From: Enchytraeus crypticus
Taxonomy: Eukaryota > Annelida > Clitellata > Enchytraeida > Enchytraeidae
DNA length: 64,000 bases
Assembly (NCBI GenBank): GCA_905160935.1
Contig: CAJHZI010000270.1
Span: forward strand, 139,001-203,000
Direction of reading: 5' to 3'
The first letter of the stretch is position 1. Each line of letters starts with the position of its first letter. Positions 21,438 through 27,921 of the stretch are shown one piece after another. Under the pieces are notes generated by a model that searched no databases, was not told the origin of the DNA, and worked only from the letters and a program-made list of their open reading frames with translations. The position numbers were made by a program, and so were the translations under genes.

Positions 21438-21713
21438 CTATAATAAATGTAATATAATATAACATAACATAAAATTACATAACATAACGCAACATAATAT
21501 AATATAATATAATATAATATAATATAATATAATATAATATAATGTACAGTATATAATGGATATAAAGCATTGTCAGCTTTATTACTACTTGCAACGAGCT
21601 ATACCTGTGATTATTATTTGTAGGAACACGGTGGAACTGTAGCGGACTTGTGTGAAGCTTTGAGGAGCATGAAGAGGAATGATGCAGTGGATATCATCAA
21701 ATCTTCCTTGTAA
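2229..21713 (+). CDS. NFKB1: NF-kappa-B p105-like precursor gene (5'-partial, 17 exons in window)
   Basis: This gene encodes a Rel-family transcription factor precursor. The N-terminal Rel homology region binds kappa-B DNA and dimerises. The C-terminal ankyrin repeats act as a built-in I-kappa-B that keeps the protein cytoplasmic until IKK signalling. Seventeen exons join with consistent phase to 3,075 nt (1,024 codons plus stop). The order is RHD (2229-9379), basic NLS (KKRKKQ, 9302 exon), Ser-rich linker (12226-12924), ankyrin repeats (13468-17614), DSGxxS degron (18481-18697) and death domain (19412-21713). Every block can be aligned by eye with vertebrate p105. The exon with the RFRYxCEG DNA-recognition loop is missing and must lie upstream of the window. 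The symbol marks the family, since an invertebrate usually has one p105/p100 co-orthologue. Several introns contain transposon relics and splice-site repeats. Confidence 0.95.
2723..2832 (+). CDS. NFKB1: NF-kB exon: RHD N-terminal domain, part 2 (3' end uncertain)
   Basis: Acceptor TTGCAG. It begins [18 protein letters not shown], matching FANLGILHVTKKKVFETL of p105, and continues [17 protein letters not shown]. The 3' end is not certain. A donor at 2833 (T|GTCC) keeps the phase needed by the next exon but is weak. A stronger GTACC at 2822 gives the wrong phase, so a small unseen exon is also possible. This is the helical insert where p105 family members vary most. Confidence 0.8.
2935..3200 (+). 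repeat. Interspersed repeat, SINE-like family B
   Basis: About 260 bp recurring at 6340-6610 and 55991-56230, with partial copies at 21960-22060 (opposite strand), 23925-24000 and 58160-58260. Shared blocks include a GTTGAAGAATAGACCAACCG-type head, TACATAAGGTGTGGGCAAGG, TTAACTTGTTGTTCTATGG and CCGTCACTTGAC. The head is also found in the composite SINE family near 31840 and 47775. No open reading frame is shared among the copies. Confidence 0.55.
3411..3780 (+). repeat. Two tandem copies of a ~193-bp interspersed repeat
   Basis: Segments starting near 3417 and 3610 are nearly identical: a GTCATCAATGACAAC block, GAGTCAAAATCAAGCCGGCG, GGTGTTATGTAACTT and then an AATAAATA tail. A third copy is at 38107-38215 and a partial one at 39297-39340, the last two in introns of the other gene. 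One frame reads [13 protein letters not shown] in the first copy, but this is not conserved enough to call a gene. Likely a retroelement 3' end of unknown class. Confidence 0.5.
3809..4025 (-). mobile_element. LINE family C 3' end
   Basis: Reverse strand of a repeat also found at 23560-23820, 28400-28740, 37575-37860, 53925-54290, 55580-55770 and 62936-63130. The common core is the complement of GTGCACTGCCTACTGGCAGG, followed by the C-terminal end of a reverse-transcriptase ORF (LDDLKIH...DMKRK.ED in better copies). This copy is short and decayed. Confidence 0.55.
4128..4580. repeat. Two opposite LINE family A tails with (GAT)n
   Basis: At 4128-4210 the plus strand reads CGACCCTAGTTAAACTGG followed by GATGATGATG. 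At 4500-4580 the complement of the same tail lies on the other strand. These are the 3' termini of the LINE whose longer copies are at 39515-39890 and 60940-61640. An AT-rich stretch with (AAT)n lies between them. Confidence 0.6.
4702..4860 (+). CDS. NFKB1: NF-kB exon: RHD N-terminal domain, part 3
   Basis: Acceptor CTCTACAG, donor GCA|GTAGGT (phase 1). The encoded block [20 protein letters not shown] followed by [20 protein letters not shown] matches [34 protein letters not shown] of p105, the end of the N-terminal Rel domain. A mostly featureless intron of about 1.2 kb follows, apart from the SINE at 4920. Confidence 0.94.
4920..5060 (+). repeat. tRNA-like SINE (family T)
   Basis: The block GATCAGTATGTGCGAGGTTC contains a Pol III B-box-like GGTTCAAATCC and is followed by CGTCACTGACATC-type sequence and GAGGAATCTGACCTTAAAG. 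Other copies, several degenerate, are at 7600-7760 (-), 8620-8740 (+), 16440-16530 (+), 28325-28395 (-), 34195-34320 (-), 34818-34930 (-), 35600-35705 (+), 49795-49905 (-) and 56265-56395 (-). The short length, B-box and dispersion support a tRNA-derived SINE. Confidence 0.65.
5061..6040. other. Intron sequence without recognised feature
   Basis: AT-rich intron between the two Rel subdomain exons. Short open frames here lack splice context or any family resemblance. I see no repeat family that recurs elsewhere in the window. Confidence 0.5.
6041..6145 (+). CDS. NFKB1: NF-kB exon: RHD dimerisation (IPT/TIG) domain, part 1
   Basis: Acceptor GACTAG, donor AAAG|GTGAGC (phase 1). It encodes [20 protein letters not shown] then FLLCDKVQK, equivalent to [28 protein letters not shown] at the start of the p105 dimerisation domain. 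The incoming phase completes a Lys codon with the previous exon, as in p105 (DSKAP). Confidence 0.95.
6340..6945 (+). repeat. Family B repeat (6340-6610) and composite SINE (6772-6945)
   Basis: The first is a fuller copy of the repeat at 2935. The second begins TGTCCGGGTTGTTGAAGAAT and ends with the LINE family A terminus CCCTAGTTAAACTGAGATTC, so it is the composite SINE described at 31840. Between them the intron is AT-rich. Confidence 0.55.
6971..7065 (+). CDS. NFKB1: NF-kB exon: dimerisation domain, part 2
   Basis: Acceptor TATTACAG, donor CAG|GTGACT (phase 0). It encodes [20 protein letters not shown] then [12 protein letters not shown], matching [31 protein letters not shown] of p105. 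Length and phase are as expected. Confidence 0.95.
7290..7460 (-). mobile_element. 5S-rRNA-derived SINE, reverse orientation
   Basis: On the minus strand the sequence contains GCTACATCGGGCCTGGTTAG followed by TACTTTGCAGGTAACCAC and GGAAGACCGAGTGTTGACAG. The middle matches the internal promoter (box C) region of 5S rRNA (GGTTAGTACTTGGATGGG). Other copies are at 37040-37330, 46865-47105 and 23245-23415. Confidence 0.7.
7600..7760 (-). repeat. tRNA-like SINE (family T), reverse
   Basis: Complement of the family T block: GTCAGTGACGGGCCAGCCCA, GGATTTGAACCCCGCACATA (B-box complement) and ATCTTACCGACATCACTAC. See 4920 for the family. Confidence 0.6.
7885..8023 (+). CDS. NFKB1: NF-kB exon: dimerisation domain, part 3
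   Basis: Acceptor TGGACAG, donor ACTG|GTAAGC (phase 1). It encodes [20 protein letters not shown] then [20 protein letters not shown] and YFPQQT, matching [44 protein letters not shown]. This closes the immunoglobulin-like dimerisation domain. Confidence 0.96.
8075..8500 (+). mobile_element. LINE reverse-transcriptase relic (family C type)
   Basis: Broken translation shows reverse-transcriptase C-terminal hallmarks in order: NGLQKVV, TKVMCV, a [14 protein letters not shown] block, [19 protein letters not shown] and LEALEIW, with several stops and frame changes. It is dead. The layout matches the segment just upstream of that at 54030-54290 (minus strand). A family T SINE copy follows at 8620-8740, then AT-rich sequence and a LINE A tail at 8993-9045. 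Confidence 0.6.
8620..8740 (+). repeat. tRNA-like SINE (family T)
   Basis: Contains GATATCCGACCGCGGGTCAG, TATGTGCGGGGTTCAAAGCC and GGGCGAGCCAGTCATTGATA, then GAGAGATAAAACTGAAG. It aligns with 4920 and 35600. Confidence 0.6.
8993..9045 (+). repeat. LINE family A 3' terminus with (GAT)n tail
   Basis: Reads CTGACCCTATTTAAACTGGG, then AAGGGAAGATGATGATG. It is a heavily truncated copy. Confidence 0.55.
9302..9379 (+). CDS. NFKB1: NF-kB exon: end of RHD with nuclear localisation signal
   Basis: Acceptor TGTGCAG, donor AATG|GTTTGT (phase 1). It encodes [20 protein letters not shown] followed by VLPAAN. KKRKK is the classical Rel NLS, at the same place as DKEEVQRKRQK in p105. The ankyrin region of the precursor would be expected to mask it. 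Confidence 0.93.
10445..11148. mobile_element. Foldback/MITE-like element with ~115-bp inverted repeats
   Basis: The left end begins CTAGTATTACAGTAATAGTA and the right end is its reverse complement. The two arms pair for about 115 bp, including CACACGTGTGGTATGGGGGT. The 470-bp centre has no coding potential. The target duplication is not clear. This is a non-autonomous DNA transposon by structure. The remainder of this intron (9380-10444, 11149-11256) shows nothing recognisable. Confidence 0.7.
11257..11346 (+). CDS. NFKB1: NF-kB exon: linker after RHD, part 1
   Basis: Acceptor ATTTAG, donor ACG|GTATGT, both edges phase 1. It encodes a Gly/Asn/Gln/Phe-rich stretch ([20 protein letters not shown], then HQFDTYGNN). 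It is equivalent in position to the Gly-rich region of p105, which limits proteasomal processing to p50. No glycine tract is seen here. Confidence 0.85.
11628..11720 (+). repeat. LINE family A tail
   Basis: Reads GATTGACTGATGATATGATG, then a CAGAGAGGATTTCAAG block, TCCCGACCCTAGTTAAACTG and GATGATGATAATG. In the LINE frame the last part translates as [17 protein letters not shown], the C-terminus of the LINE ORF. The rest of the intron (11347-12225) is AT-rich with no other feature seen. Confidence 0.6.
12226..12924 (+). CDS. NFKB1: NF-kB exon: long Ser/Pro-rich linker
   Basis: Acceptor TGTCCAG, donor AGAA|GTACGT (phase 1). At 699 nt it is the largest exon of the gene. It encodes a hydrophilic, Ser/Asn/Pro/Gln-rich linker between the Rel and ankyrin parts, probably disordered. 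It contains two psi-K-x-E motifs (VKFE and VKIE) that fit the SUMO consensus, which is inference only. It has little alignable similarity to vertebrate p105, as expected for this region. Confidence 0.88.
12925..13467. other. Intron without recognised feature
   Basis: AT-rich. I see no repeats recurring elsewhere in the window and no plausible exon. Confidence 0.5.
13468..13600 (+). CDS. NFKB1: NF-kB exon: start of ankyrin region
   Basis: Acceptor AACAACAG, donor ATAA|GTAAGT (phase 2). It encodes [20 protein letters not shown] and [10 protein letters not shown], matching [30 protein letters not shown] of p105 just before the first ankyrin consensus. The donor is duplicated immediately downstream (13601-13681). 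Confidence 0.93.
13601..13681 (+). repeat. Two-copy duplication of a 5' splice site
   Basis: The first 40 or so intron bases (GTAAGTTATTCATTTAG, then TTATTAGGAA) are repeated once, starting near 13643, with the second copy again preceded by AA. Both copies keep a strong GTAAGT donor. It is the smallest example of the splice-site repeats found in other introns. The remaining intron to 14249 shows nothing recognisable. Confidence 0.75.
14250..14364 (+). CDS. NFKB1: NF-kB exon: ankyrin repeat 1 (GC donor)
   Basis: Acceptor TTTGCAG. It encodes [20 protein letters not shown] and DRNFLRQ, matching PLHLAVIHLQQDLVRNLLEV...NDLYQ. The exon must end after CAG at 14364, because the next exon starts TPLYLSV as in p105 (YQTPLHLAV). 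The following bases are GCATGT, so this is a GC-AG intron. Reading on into the intron would stop soon after. Confidence 0.9.
14365..14868. other. GC-AG intron, otherwise featureless
   Basis: Begins GCATGT and ends TTTTCAG. AT-rich with no repeat family recognised. Confidence 0.6.
14869..15091 (+). CDS. NFKB1: NF-kB exon: ankyrin repeats 2-3
   Basis: Acceptor TTTTCAG, donor GAAG|GTATGA (phase 1). It encodes [20 protein letters not shown] then [20 protein letters not shown] and [15 protein letters not shown], matching [54 protein letters not shown] of p105. The TPLxL and GNTLLHIA ankyrin consensus motifs are clear. Confidence 0.95.
15540..16030 (+). repeat. (TTGA)n-type simple and degenerate repeats
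   Basis: ATTGATTGATTGA runs broken by GACTGAGCTACTGA-type spacers, reaching to within a few bases of the acceptor of the next exon (GATACTGCAG). The repeats stop short of the splice site. The part of the intron at 15092-15540 has a CT-rich patch near 15380 and nothing else. Confidence 0.75.
16034..16206 (+). CDS. NFKB1: NF-kB exon: ankyrin repeats 4-5
   Basis: Acceptor CTGCAG, donor GAG|GTCTGC (phase 0). It encodes [20 protein letters not shown] then [20 protein letters not shown] and [17 protein letters not shown], aligned with [52 protein letters not shown]. GADVN and SGRTALH are diagnostic of this p105 repeat. Confidence 0.95.
16440..16530 (+). repeat. Degenerate tRNA-like SINE (family T)
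   Basis: CGACTGCGGATTATTATGTA followed by TAGGGTTCAAATTTTGGGCT (B-box-like) and CACTCGTCGCCGG. It is weaker than the copy at 4920. Confidence 0.45.
16540..16745 (+). repeat. 27-bp tandem array
   Basis: About eight copies of TTATTGCGGTGTTATTTATT plus ACTAGAG. Unit length is a multiple of three, so it is open in several frames, but it lies 330 bp from the nearest exon and does not contain that exon's splice site. Frames over it have no family resemblance. Confidence 0.8.
17035..17284 (+). repeat. Tandem array of a 3' splice site (about 4-5 copies, ~60 bp)
   Basis: Each unit has CTTGATCTTGTTGTTGTTGT plus AG, then GCTAAAGCGCATAAAATGGT and a short spacer. The last unit is the real acceptor TTGTTGTTGTAG|GCTAAAGCGGATG. 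The pyrimidine tract, the AG and the first 8-9 exon bases are therefore all repeated upstream. The decoy copies run into TAG when read in the exon frame, so their use would truncate the protein. Confidence 0.8.
17285..17614 (+). CDS. NFKB1: NF-kB exon: last ankyrin repeats with acidic insert
   Basis: Acceptor TTGTTGTAG, donor CAG|GTAAAC (phase 0). It opens with [20 protein letters not shown] and [18 protein letters not shown], matching [40 protein letters not shown]. About 50 residues rich in Asp and Glu follow ([27 protein letters not shown]), then [13 protein letters not shown] closes the final repeat (p105: GTTPLDMATSWQV). Vertebrate p105 has a shorter acidic insert at the same place (YDLDDSWENAGEDEG), so the insert is ancient but longer here. 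Confidence 0.94.
17840..18300 (+). repeat. 18-bp intronic minisatellite
   Basis: About 19 copies of AGCAGCCAGGTGATGAAG. It is open for about 200 codons (VMKSSQ units), but I place it in the intron: splicing 17614 directly to 18481 gives [10 protein letters not shown], which fits p105 (WQVFDILNGK) and keeps phase 0. Each unit contains CAG|GTGATG, a passable 5' splice site. Inclusion as a cassette exon is not excluded, since an acceptor TTCAG|CTTATG at about 17830 is in phase. Confidence 0.75.
18481..18697 (+). CDS. NFKB1: NF-kB exon: post-ankyrin region with DSGxxS degron
   Basis: Acceptor CTACGCAG, donor CTG|GTGAAT (phase 1). After MLQILNP it carries [14 protein letters not shown]. Vertebrate p105 has SVCDSGVETSFRKLSF at its IKK-phosphorylated, beta-TrCP-recognised degron, so the site is almost identical. 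Signal-induced phosphorylation of the two serines would be expected to trigger processing or destruction of the inhibitory half. Ser/Thr-rich flanks ([13 protein letters not shown]) follow. The next intron (18698-19411) shows nothing recognisable. Confidence 0.93.
19412..19581 (+). CDS. NFKB1: NF-kB exon: death domain, N-terminal part
   Basis: Acceptor TACAACAG, donor GAG|GTATTT (phase 0). It encodes [32 protein letters not shown] and [11 protein letters not shown], matching [28 protein letters not shown]...APSKTLMDNYE of p105. W and LAQKLGL are the conserved death-domain helix motifs. It recruits signalling partners in p105. Confidence 0.95.
20025..20624. repeat. (ATT)n and (TA)n microsatellites with unrecognised intron sequence
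   Basis: ATT repeats near 20025-20055 and a long TA run at 20570-20624 that abuts the transposon beginning at 20625. The TA run resumes at 21372-21424 on the other side. Nothing coding is recognised in 19582-20624. Confidence 0.7.
20625..21371 (+). mobile_element. Internally deleted mariner-like transposon
   Basis: Long terminal inverted repeats, with outer ends GGGGTGAGTAAAAAAAGAT on the left and its complement ATCTTTTTTTTTACTCACC on the right, extend about 200 bp. Between them (about 20847-21137) is a transposase relic with [20 protein letters not shown], then after a frame break [19 protein letters not shown]. This is the C-terminal catalytic motif block of mariner transposases (FQQDGAPxH...WPPxSPDLNPLDYxxWG). 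The usual Asp-Gly is Asn-Gly here. The element is dead, flanked by TA repeats on both sides, which fits TA target choice. Confidence 0.8.
21430..21545 (+). repeat. (AATAT)n/(AACAT)n microsatellite
   Basis: Runs of ATAAC and ATAAT pentamers between the TA run and the last NF-kB exon. Confidence 0.7.
21624..21713 (+). CDS. NFKB1: NF-kB last coding exon: end of death domain
   Basis: Acceptor TTTGTAG, stop TAA at 21711-21713. It encodes [20 protein letters not shown] then AVDIIKSSL, matching [27 protein letters not shown] of p105. The C-terminus follows the death domain closely, so no long tail is present. Confidence 0.95.
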   Translation, partial: EHGGTVADLCEALRSMKRNDAVDIIKSSL

Positions 21714-22540
21714 TCCACTAAGTCATTGTACCTGACGTTTTCTCTCAACCTTTTCTGATGCTGCTCTATTCCGGATTCTGTTTCTACATAAACATCTGTG
21801 CGAAGTGCTTTACGCTTGAAAACTTAATCAAATAGCGACTTACGAACTGATTAATTAACAGCTTAATTATTAGCAGTTGAGCAGGTAAGAGATCTATCCA
21901 CGCGGAAAAAAAAGTATTTAATTTTGCTGAACTCAACAAACTAGTAAACACTTTAACACATTTCTCTTGAATAACATTGCTGATATCAACAAGTTAATCC
22001 TTCACAAAAGGCTATGCCTTTGCCAGACCTTATGTTGCCTAAACACTTGGGCCTTGGTTTTTGTTATTGTAAGTTGTTAGTGTATGCATGTACTATATGT
22101 AGACAGCTCGGTTAATGTTCTAGATTTATTGTGCATTTCTTTTCTTGATCACCACCATTATTTTAGTAATTACGAAGTTTTTATGTATGACGGTGCTTTG
22201 ACGAAGTAATGTCTCCGTTAGGCCTAGTGGTATTATACAATTTGATTTACTGGTAGTCTTGTATTTAGTGCTGTACTTAAAATGTTCCTTTTTTGCATAT
22301 TGCAGCTAAGTAGTTTAATGAAATTTATATCTCATGTACTTGGATACTTATATTTTCGAAGTATATTTTGCTAATTCAGGTAGAATGTATAATAGTATAT
22401 CATTGACTAACATTTAACTGCAAACTTGTATTTTAAATAATTTGTGTAATATACACCTATATGATGCATGCATGGTCGTAAGGACTACTTAAATTAGGCC
22501 GCATATTCTAATAGAATAGGAGTGTTTTAAATAAATTTAA
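21714..22540 (+). other. NF-kB 3' untranslated region (inferred)
   Basis: The sequence after the stop contains no splice-linked exon. A possible polyadenylation signal AATAAA is at 22530-22535. A decayed family B repeat (21960-22060, reverse orientation) lies inside it. The true transcript end cannot be fixed from sequence. Confidence 0.4.
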
Positions 22541-23244
22541 TTCATAGATTGTCAATATCTGTCTTTCTCACTTCCTACCATTCGTATTCTGCTAATTAGA
22601 GGTTCATGGTACTTGATCCTACTCAGTCTGATTTTACGCTGATTTACTTTTTAATCAAAAAATCTATTTTATGGTTCCTCAGATCTTAATCGTCTCTAAC
22701 AAACAGTCAGTACTAGTTAGATCTATTCTGCAATAGTTAGCCCGGATACGCTAATCTTTATTTTTACAATTGATTAGCAATTTCGTAAATTTTCACAAAC
22801 AAATAAAAAATGAGAAATTAGATAAGATTTTATAAATATTGTCAACAAGTAACGTTACGTACTTGATCGGTACTGTCTTAACACGGCCGTCTTTGATTTT
22901 TATATGCCTATTATTTAAACTAAATAAATAAAATTAATAAGTTATATGCCTAGTAATTAAAATAATTATTGCTATATAATATATACTATTCTACTGTTAA
23001 TCATCTTTGATAGAACGGTAACCAATGATTAGTTTATTCTGCTGTAATGTTTTTATTTTATATTATGTCTCTGTAATACACAGTTATTATGACTGGAATT
23101 GTATAGTTTCTAAAAGCGATTGGACGGTACTTAACGAAATACTCGAGGAGCAATATAAGTTCTTGCAGTGTTTAGTACTTCATATAACGTCTTATTTTAA
23201 TACGACTTTGTATCAAGTCCCTAAAGTGTGTTGGTAAAAGTTTA

Positions 23245-23415
23245 GGAAGGAAAAAATCCCAGGGTGATGGAAAGTTATTATTAAAACCGCGCCGGCTGCA
23301 ATTGATGCGCCATCAAAAGGCAACGATTATTAATAACCACGGAGAGGAAGGAGGAAATGGGTCTTGAACAAGCATCTGTGCTTCCTGACCCAGTGTGCCG
23401 TTATGTTATGTTAAA
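23245..23415 (+). mobile_element. 5S-derived SINE, 3' half
   Basis: AAAAAATCCCAGGGTGATGG, then GATGCGCCATCAAAAGGCAA, GGAGAGGAAGGAGGAAATGG and a tail GTGTGCCGTTATGTTATGTT. This aligns with the distal part of the SINE at 37040-37330 and, in complement, 46865-47105. The 5S-like head is absent here. Confidence 0.6.
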
Positions 23416-23559
23416 GTCCAACATTTAGATATATTGTGTTAGTCTTATTGCTAAAATAGACGGCATTTTATTGCTGTGTGAAGTATGAATGACGTAGCTT
23501 AAAACAGGAGTTTGCTCTGCACTTTATGTAGTGTATGGGTAAACAGGATTGTATTGTAG

Positions 23560-23825
23560 GGCTTATGGTTAGACAGGGCTGTTTTCTCAGGGAATGACGC
23601 CCCTGCCTAGTAAATGTTAGTCGGCGCTGAGGAAGGCACAGGGGGCCCACCTCTTCATAAGCAGAATGCCCCAAGAATAATGGCTTATCATGTTAAATGA
23701 TTTAAAGATCCACTCGTTTTTGGACATGAAGAGAAAATGGAAGAGAGAGAAGAGAGGAGGCGTTATATACCATGGACCTGCCAGTAGGCAGTGCACTAAG
23801 AGCCAGTGAGAGAGAGAGAGAGATC
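23560..23825 (+). mobile_element. LINE family C 3' end
   Basis: Contains TTAAATGATTTAAAGATCCA, GGACATGAAGAGAAAATGGA and ATACCATGGACCTGCCAGTA, followed by GGCAGTGCACTAAG and a GA-rich tail. It is the same terminus as at 28400-28740 and 55580-55770. Confidence 0.6.
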
Positions 23826-23924
23826 AAGTAGTCGCGGATTGGTCTGATAGTTAGTGCTAATAGCAGAATATATTCCACTCGAAGAAAACTTCAAATGACT
23901 CAAAATGTGTCTGGGCAGCTGCCG

Positions 23925-24760
23925 AATAGACCTAACGTATACTGTGCGCATCGTAAGAGATGACTAAGTCTATGCTGCCTAAAGACATAGGTATCATTAG
24001 AAACCATATTTTACCAGACTTAAACTTTGAGGTTAGATTAAGGTAAAGCCCTCAAGTTTCTGTTTCTCAACCAAAGATGATGTCTCAGAATTACAATACA
24101 GTTAGAGACCATTTCACACCACCAGAATTTATTTAATTACTAATCAATTACTTCAGCTTTTTCGAGAATTAAATGTTAGATTACTTTTGTAATCGTAATT
24201 ACATTACAATTGTACAAAACCGGTAAAACAAAGATCAAAATAGACATAAAATACTAGAAGAAACTTTAAAACGTTTTCAACTCCTCGACTTTACAATTAT
24301 TGTTTTAGAAAAAAGTATCAAACGCCGAGAGAAAAACGTTGGACATTTTATAATATAGGATATAATTTTAGAGTAAAAAATTGTGACATTATCATTTTAA
24401 TGAGAAACTCTTAAATTTTACTTCCAATAAAGATATATGCAGAAATTATCCTTATAGTCAAATATGACAGTTTAGCATAGAGTTTTCTGGGTTATTTTCA
24501 ATAGACAGTCATAGCTCAATACCATAGACATCGACAGTTAATTAGTAACAAGGATGTAACAGTTAAGCGGAGACATTAGGAATGTCTAGTAAAGGTAAGC
24601 TTACATAGAGGAGTGGCGCGCTAACTAAATTAGGTAATATATGTCTATCCTTTTTAGTGGGTTTAACGTCAAGGTCAGAAGCCCTAAGGGCTTCTCTTCA
24701 AGACGTCGAACCCGACCATCGCCGTGGATGACCACCTAACTGACATTTAGTATGTGTCAA

Positions 24761-24827
<67 letters not shown>

Positions 24828-26143
24828 TGTATATATAACTGTATATACAATCAATAAAGGCCTTGCCTGAAAAGGCACATTAATCGTAGCATTTATCATA
24901 TTTCTAAGTCATTGTAATCACACAGACACAAATATATTGTCAATAAATGCTAAAACAAAGTAAAAGCTTTCACTGCATCGCATAGGCACATTAAGAAAGT
25001 GTATCACCTAATAGGCATCCTGGTTATATAAAACTTGTAAAATCATCACAATCGTTTACTTTACTAAACTGACCTCAGCAACTGGTTACATACACGTTAC
25101 ATCACTGTTGTACAGCTCATTACATTCAAGGCCGAGTACAGCAAACATTTTCACTAAACTACCAGACAGTAATAATGACAATGGTTTAACGTCGCCTCTT
25201 CATCCAAGGATGATTTCAAGAACAGAACAGTATAAATATTAATAAACGTTGTAAATATTGATATACATGTATATTAAAGTTATAATTATAAAATATTGAT
25301 TACCGTTATAAAAATTAGTTTAACGTCTGTTTCAAAACCACAACAGATATTGTAGAAGACGATCGGGCTGCGATCCGATGGTTTCTAGCTTATTAGTCAA
25401 GGATGAAACAAAGTTGGACATTCAACCCGTTATGGAGTACAAAGCCTTTTTTAGTTTTTGGCGTTTAAAGGTATTGGGAGCATGACATTTTTGCAAGCGT
25501 GTTCATTTATTGAATTCTTATAGAATTAGTAACTGCTGCTATCATTGCTTGGATTATATTGACAGCAGCAGGCACACTACAATTATGTATATTAAAACTG
25601 CATCAATCAACTCTACATCGGAAAATTCTTCTACTTTCGACAAAACAATAGACCTATAAGACGATCGTTGAATTATTCAAATCGACTGTAGAATTGCTCT
25701 CAATTAGTACTCAAAAGCATACTGACTACTGGAGATCTACATAAAAAATAGCAAGCACTAATTCAAGAGCCTAGTACCAAGGTAAATGCCTAGTACTAGC
25801 TCATTATACTTTCAAACAGTCTTGCAAATGTCTTAACATAAGAAAGAAATACTTTCTACACAGCAAATTGACCCAAGGAATATTTATAAAGCGAAAATTG
25901 ACTTTAAAACTGACCTGAAAAAATTACGTCTCCAAATTTTGATATGCAACTAAAGAGATGTAGAGACGGCTCTTACGATACGCTTTCAGTCTCAGGCAAA
26001 TGGCTAAATGCGTCAAAAAACCTTAAATACAAACACTCATAATTCGAGCAAGGTTTATCAAGCTATTTTTTCCAAATAAATCTTAAAGATTGTGAACTGA
26101 AAATTTAAAAGATATGATTACTGAAACCTCTGTTTATATATAT

Positions 26144-26203
<60 letters not shown>

Positions 26204-27834
26204 AAATAGCTGTATATACATTATATATACATAAACAGTTGTACGCTTGTTTTCATACGGCACAAATTCTGTCAGAAATAGTCCGGCTAGGATTTAAATC
26301 CATCCAAGGCTAATGAATGAGGTGAATGAGCAACCAACATAGATATTCAACCTGTACTAATCGCTGAATATAAAACTCAACCAGAAAAGGATTTCAAATT
26401 CAACGAAAAAGTGGATTTTACTTCTACTTAAGTTGCACGATAGATAATTTAGAGAAATGTAAAAACCGGCAGAAGGTTTAAGTCATTAACGCCTAAAAAT
26501 ATAAATCAGCACGAACCATATTAATATAGATAAGACATTAATCATAGGTGATTAGAAGCCAACATCCTCGTCACAGCGAAACAGAGCAGAAGTATATGTA
26601 ATCAACAAATAAAAAAGGAATGGAAAATAATTTTCGAAGATTTTCAAGTTTAATTTTATATTTGACAATAACCGTTACATAAGGGAATGTTCGTTACAAT
26701 GGAATCACGCTACCGTAAGACGAAATGCTTGAAATAAGTATCTCGAACTTGCCATGTATCTCGTTACCTGGATAAAGAGAGCGAAAGAGAGAGAGAGTGA
26801 GAGAGATAGAGCAAGAGAGAGAAAGAGAGACCAACGTTTAAATATTTATACAAAACAGGTATACACGCATAATATAGTGATTAAGTATGTAAGCAATTGA
26901 TAAAACTAAACAGTCATACAAAAATGTTTCTCCAACTAAAAGGAAAATAGTAATTAAATTCTATTTTTTCTACAAGTCGGTATCTCCACAATTTTCGAGT
27001 AAATGCACATTCACAAATTAAAATACTTAGCTACGTAAGCAGTACTTATAAATAAAATACTTTTAAATGCATGGATAATAAAATCAAATCATGAAGTATA
27101 AAAGTACTTCGCAACATCACAGAGTACATTAGTCATAGTTACGCATCACAAGTCTCAATAAAAAATATCACCGCAGCAGTTCAGGGAGATTTAAAAAATG
27201 GTCAAAGTCTATAAACTCCCAGTCCCAGAAATCCATAGGCCGCTCGAGCAGCGTTATGAAACTGAGACAAATCAACTTGAGTAAAACTAACCAAAAGGCA
27301 CGAAGCAGTAGCAAGTTCTATTACAATTAACTACAATAAAAATATAATTCTACAGCAAAAATAAAATTTTAGAACTAGTTATTAAAATATTAAAAAAGCA
27401 GTAATTATAATTAGAAAGCAATAATTATATAGATAATTCAGAATTGACCGTGCTAAACAAACACAGCAATAAGCATTTAACTATACATGCATACGACGTT
27501 ATCTATACAAGAAAAATTTTAATTTTGAAATTAATTTGTAAAATCTAATACGCTTCCTGTACAAAGACTATTTTAAATCTAGACAATAATTAAGACGAGA
27601 CAGTTAGGAGCGCATAGATCCTCAAGATAACATCAGTCGGGATATAGCTTCTATTTACTCGATGAAGAATGAATTTAACTTCGGCACAGCTCAGCAGAAC
27701 CCGAATACAGAGTACATATTGTACGATGGTTCAATATTTAATTACACACAAATCTGCTTTGAAACGACAAAAACAAGCGAAGAAGTGTAACTGATGAAGA
27801 TACAGATTGATCTTAGGCTACGTGGCACTCTAGT
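23925..27834. other. Intergenic region between convergent genes
   Basis: Contains a family B head fragment (23925-24000), TA microsatellites at 24764-24824 and 26146-26197, and a GA-rich patch near 26775-26830. No ORF has splice context or family resemblance. Part of 27000-27834 is presumably the 3' untranslated region of the minus-strand gene, but I cannot mark a convincing polyadenylation signal. Confidence 0.5.
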
Positions 27835-27921
27835 CTAGAACAAGCCTGCCGACTGCTTGGCTTTTGTCTGCTGCCAAACAGGAAGCGCGTTGAACTCAGA
27901 TCTCGTCATGCCAAGTTCAGT
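27835..27921 (-). CDS. SVIL: Supervillin last exon: headpiece C-terminal half
   Basis: Acceptor GTTGCAG, stop TAG at 27835-27837. It encodes [20 protein letters not shown] then KQSAGLF-stop. Villin headpieces end LPxWKQxxLKKxxGLF, and human supervillin has [20 protein letters not shown] before AKGLF. The Trp, the buried hydrophobics and the terminal GLF are kept. The basic cluster that helps bind F-actin is weaker (WQQTKAKQS), so actin affinity may differ. Confidence 0.95.
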   Translation of the reverse strand, partial: TELGMTRSEFNALPVWQQTKAKQSAGLF

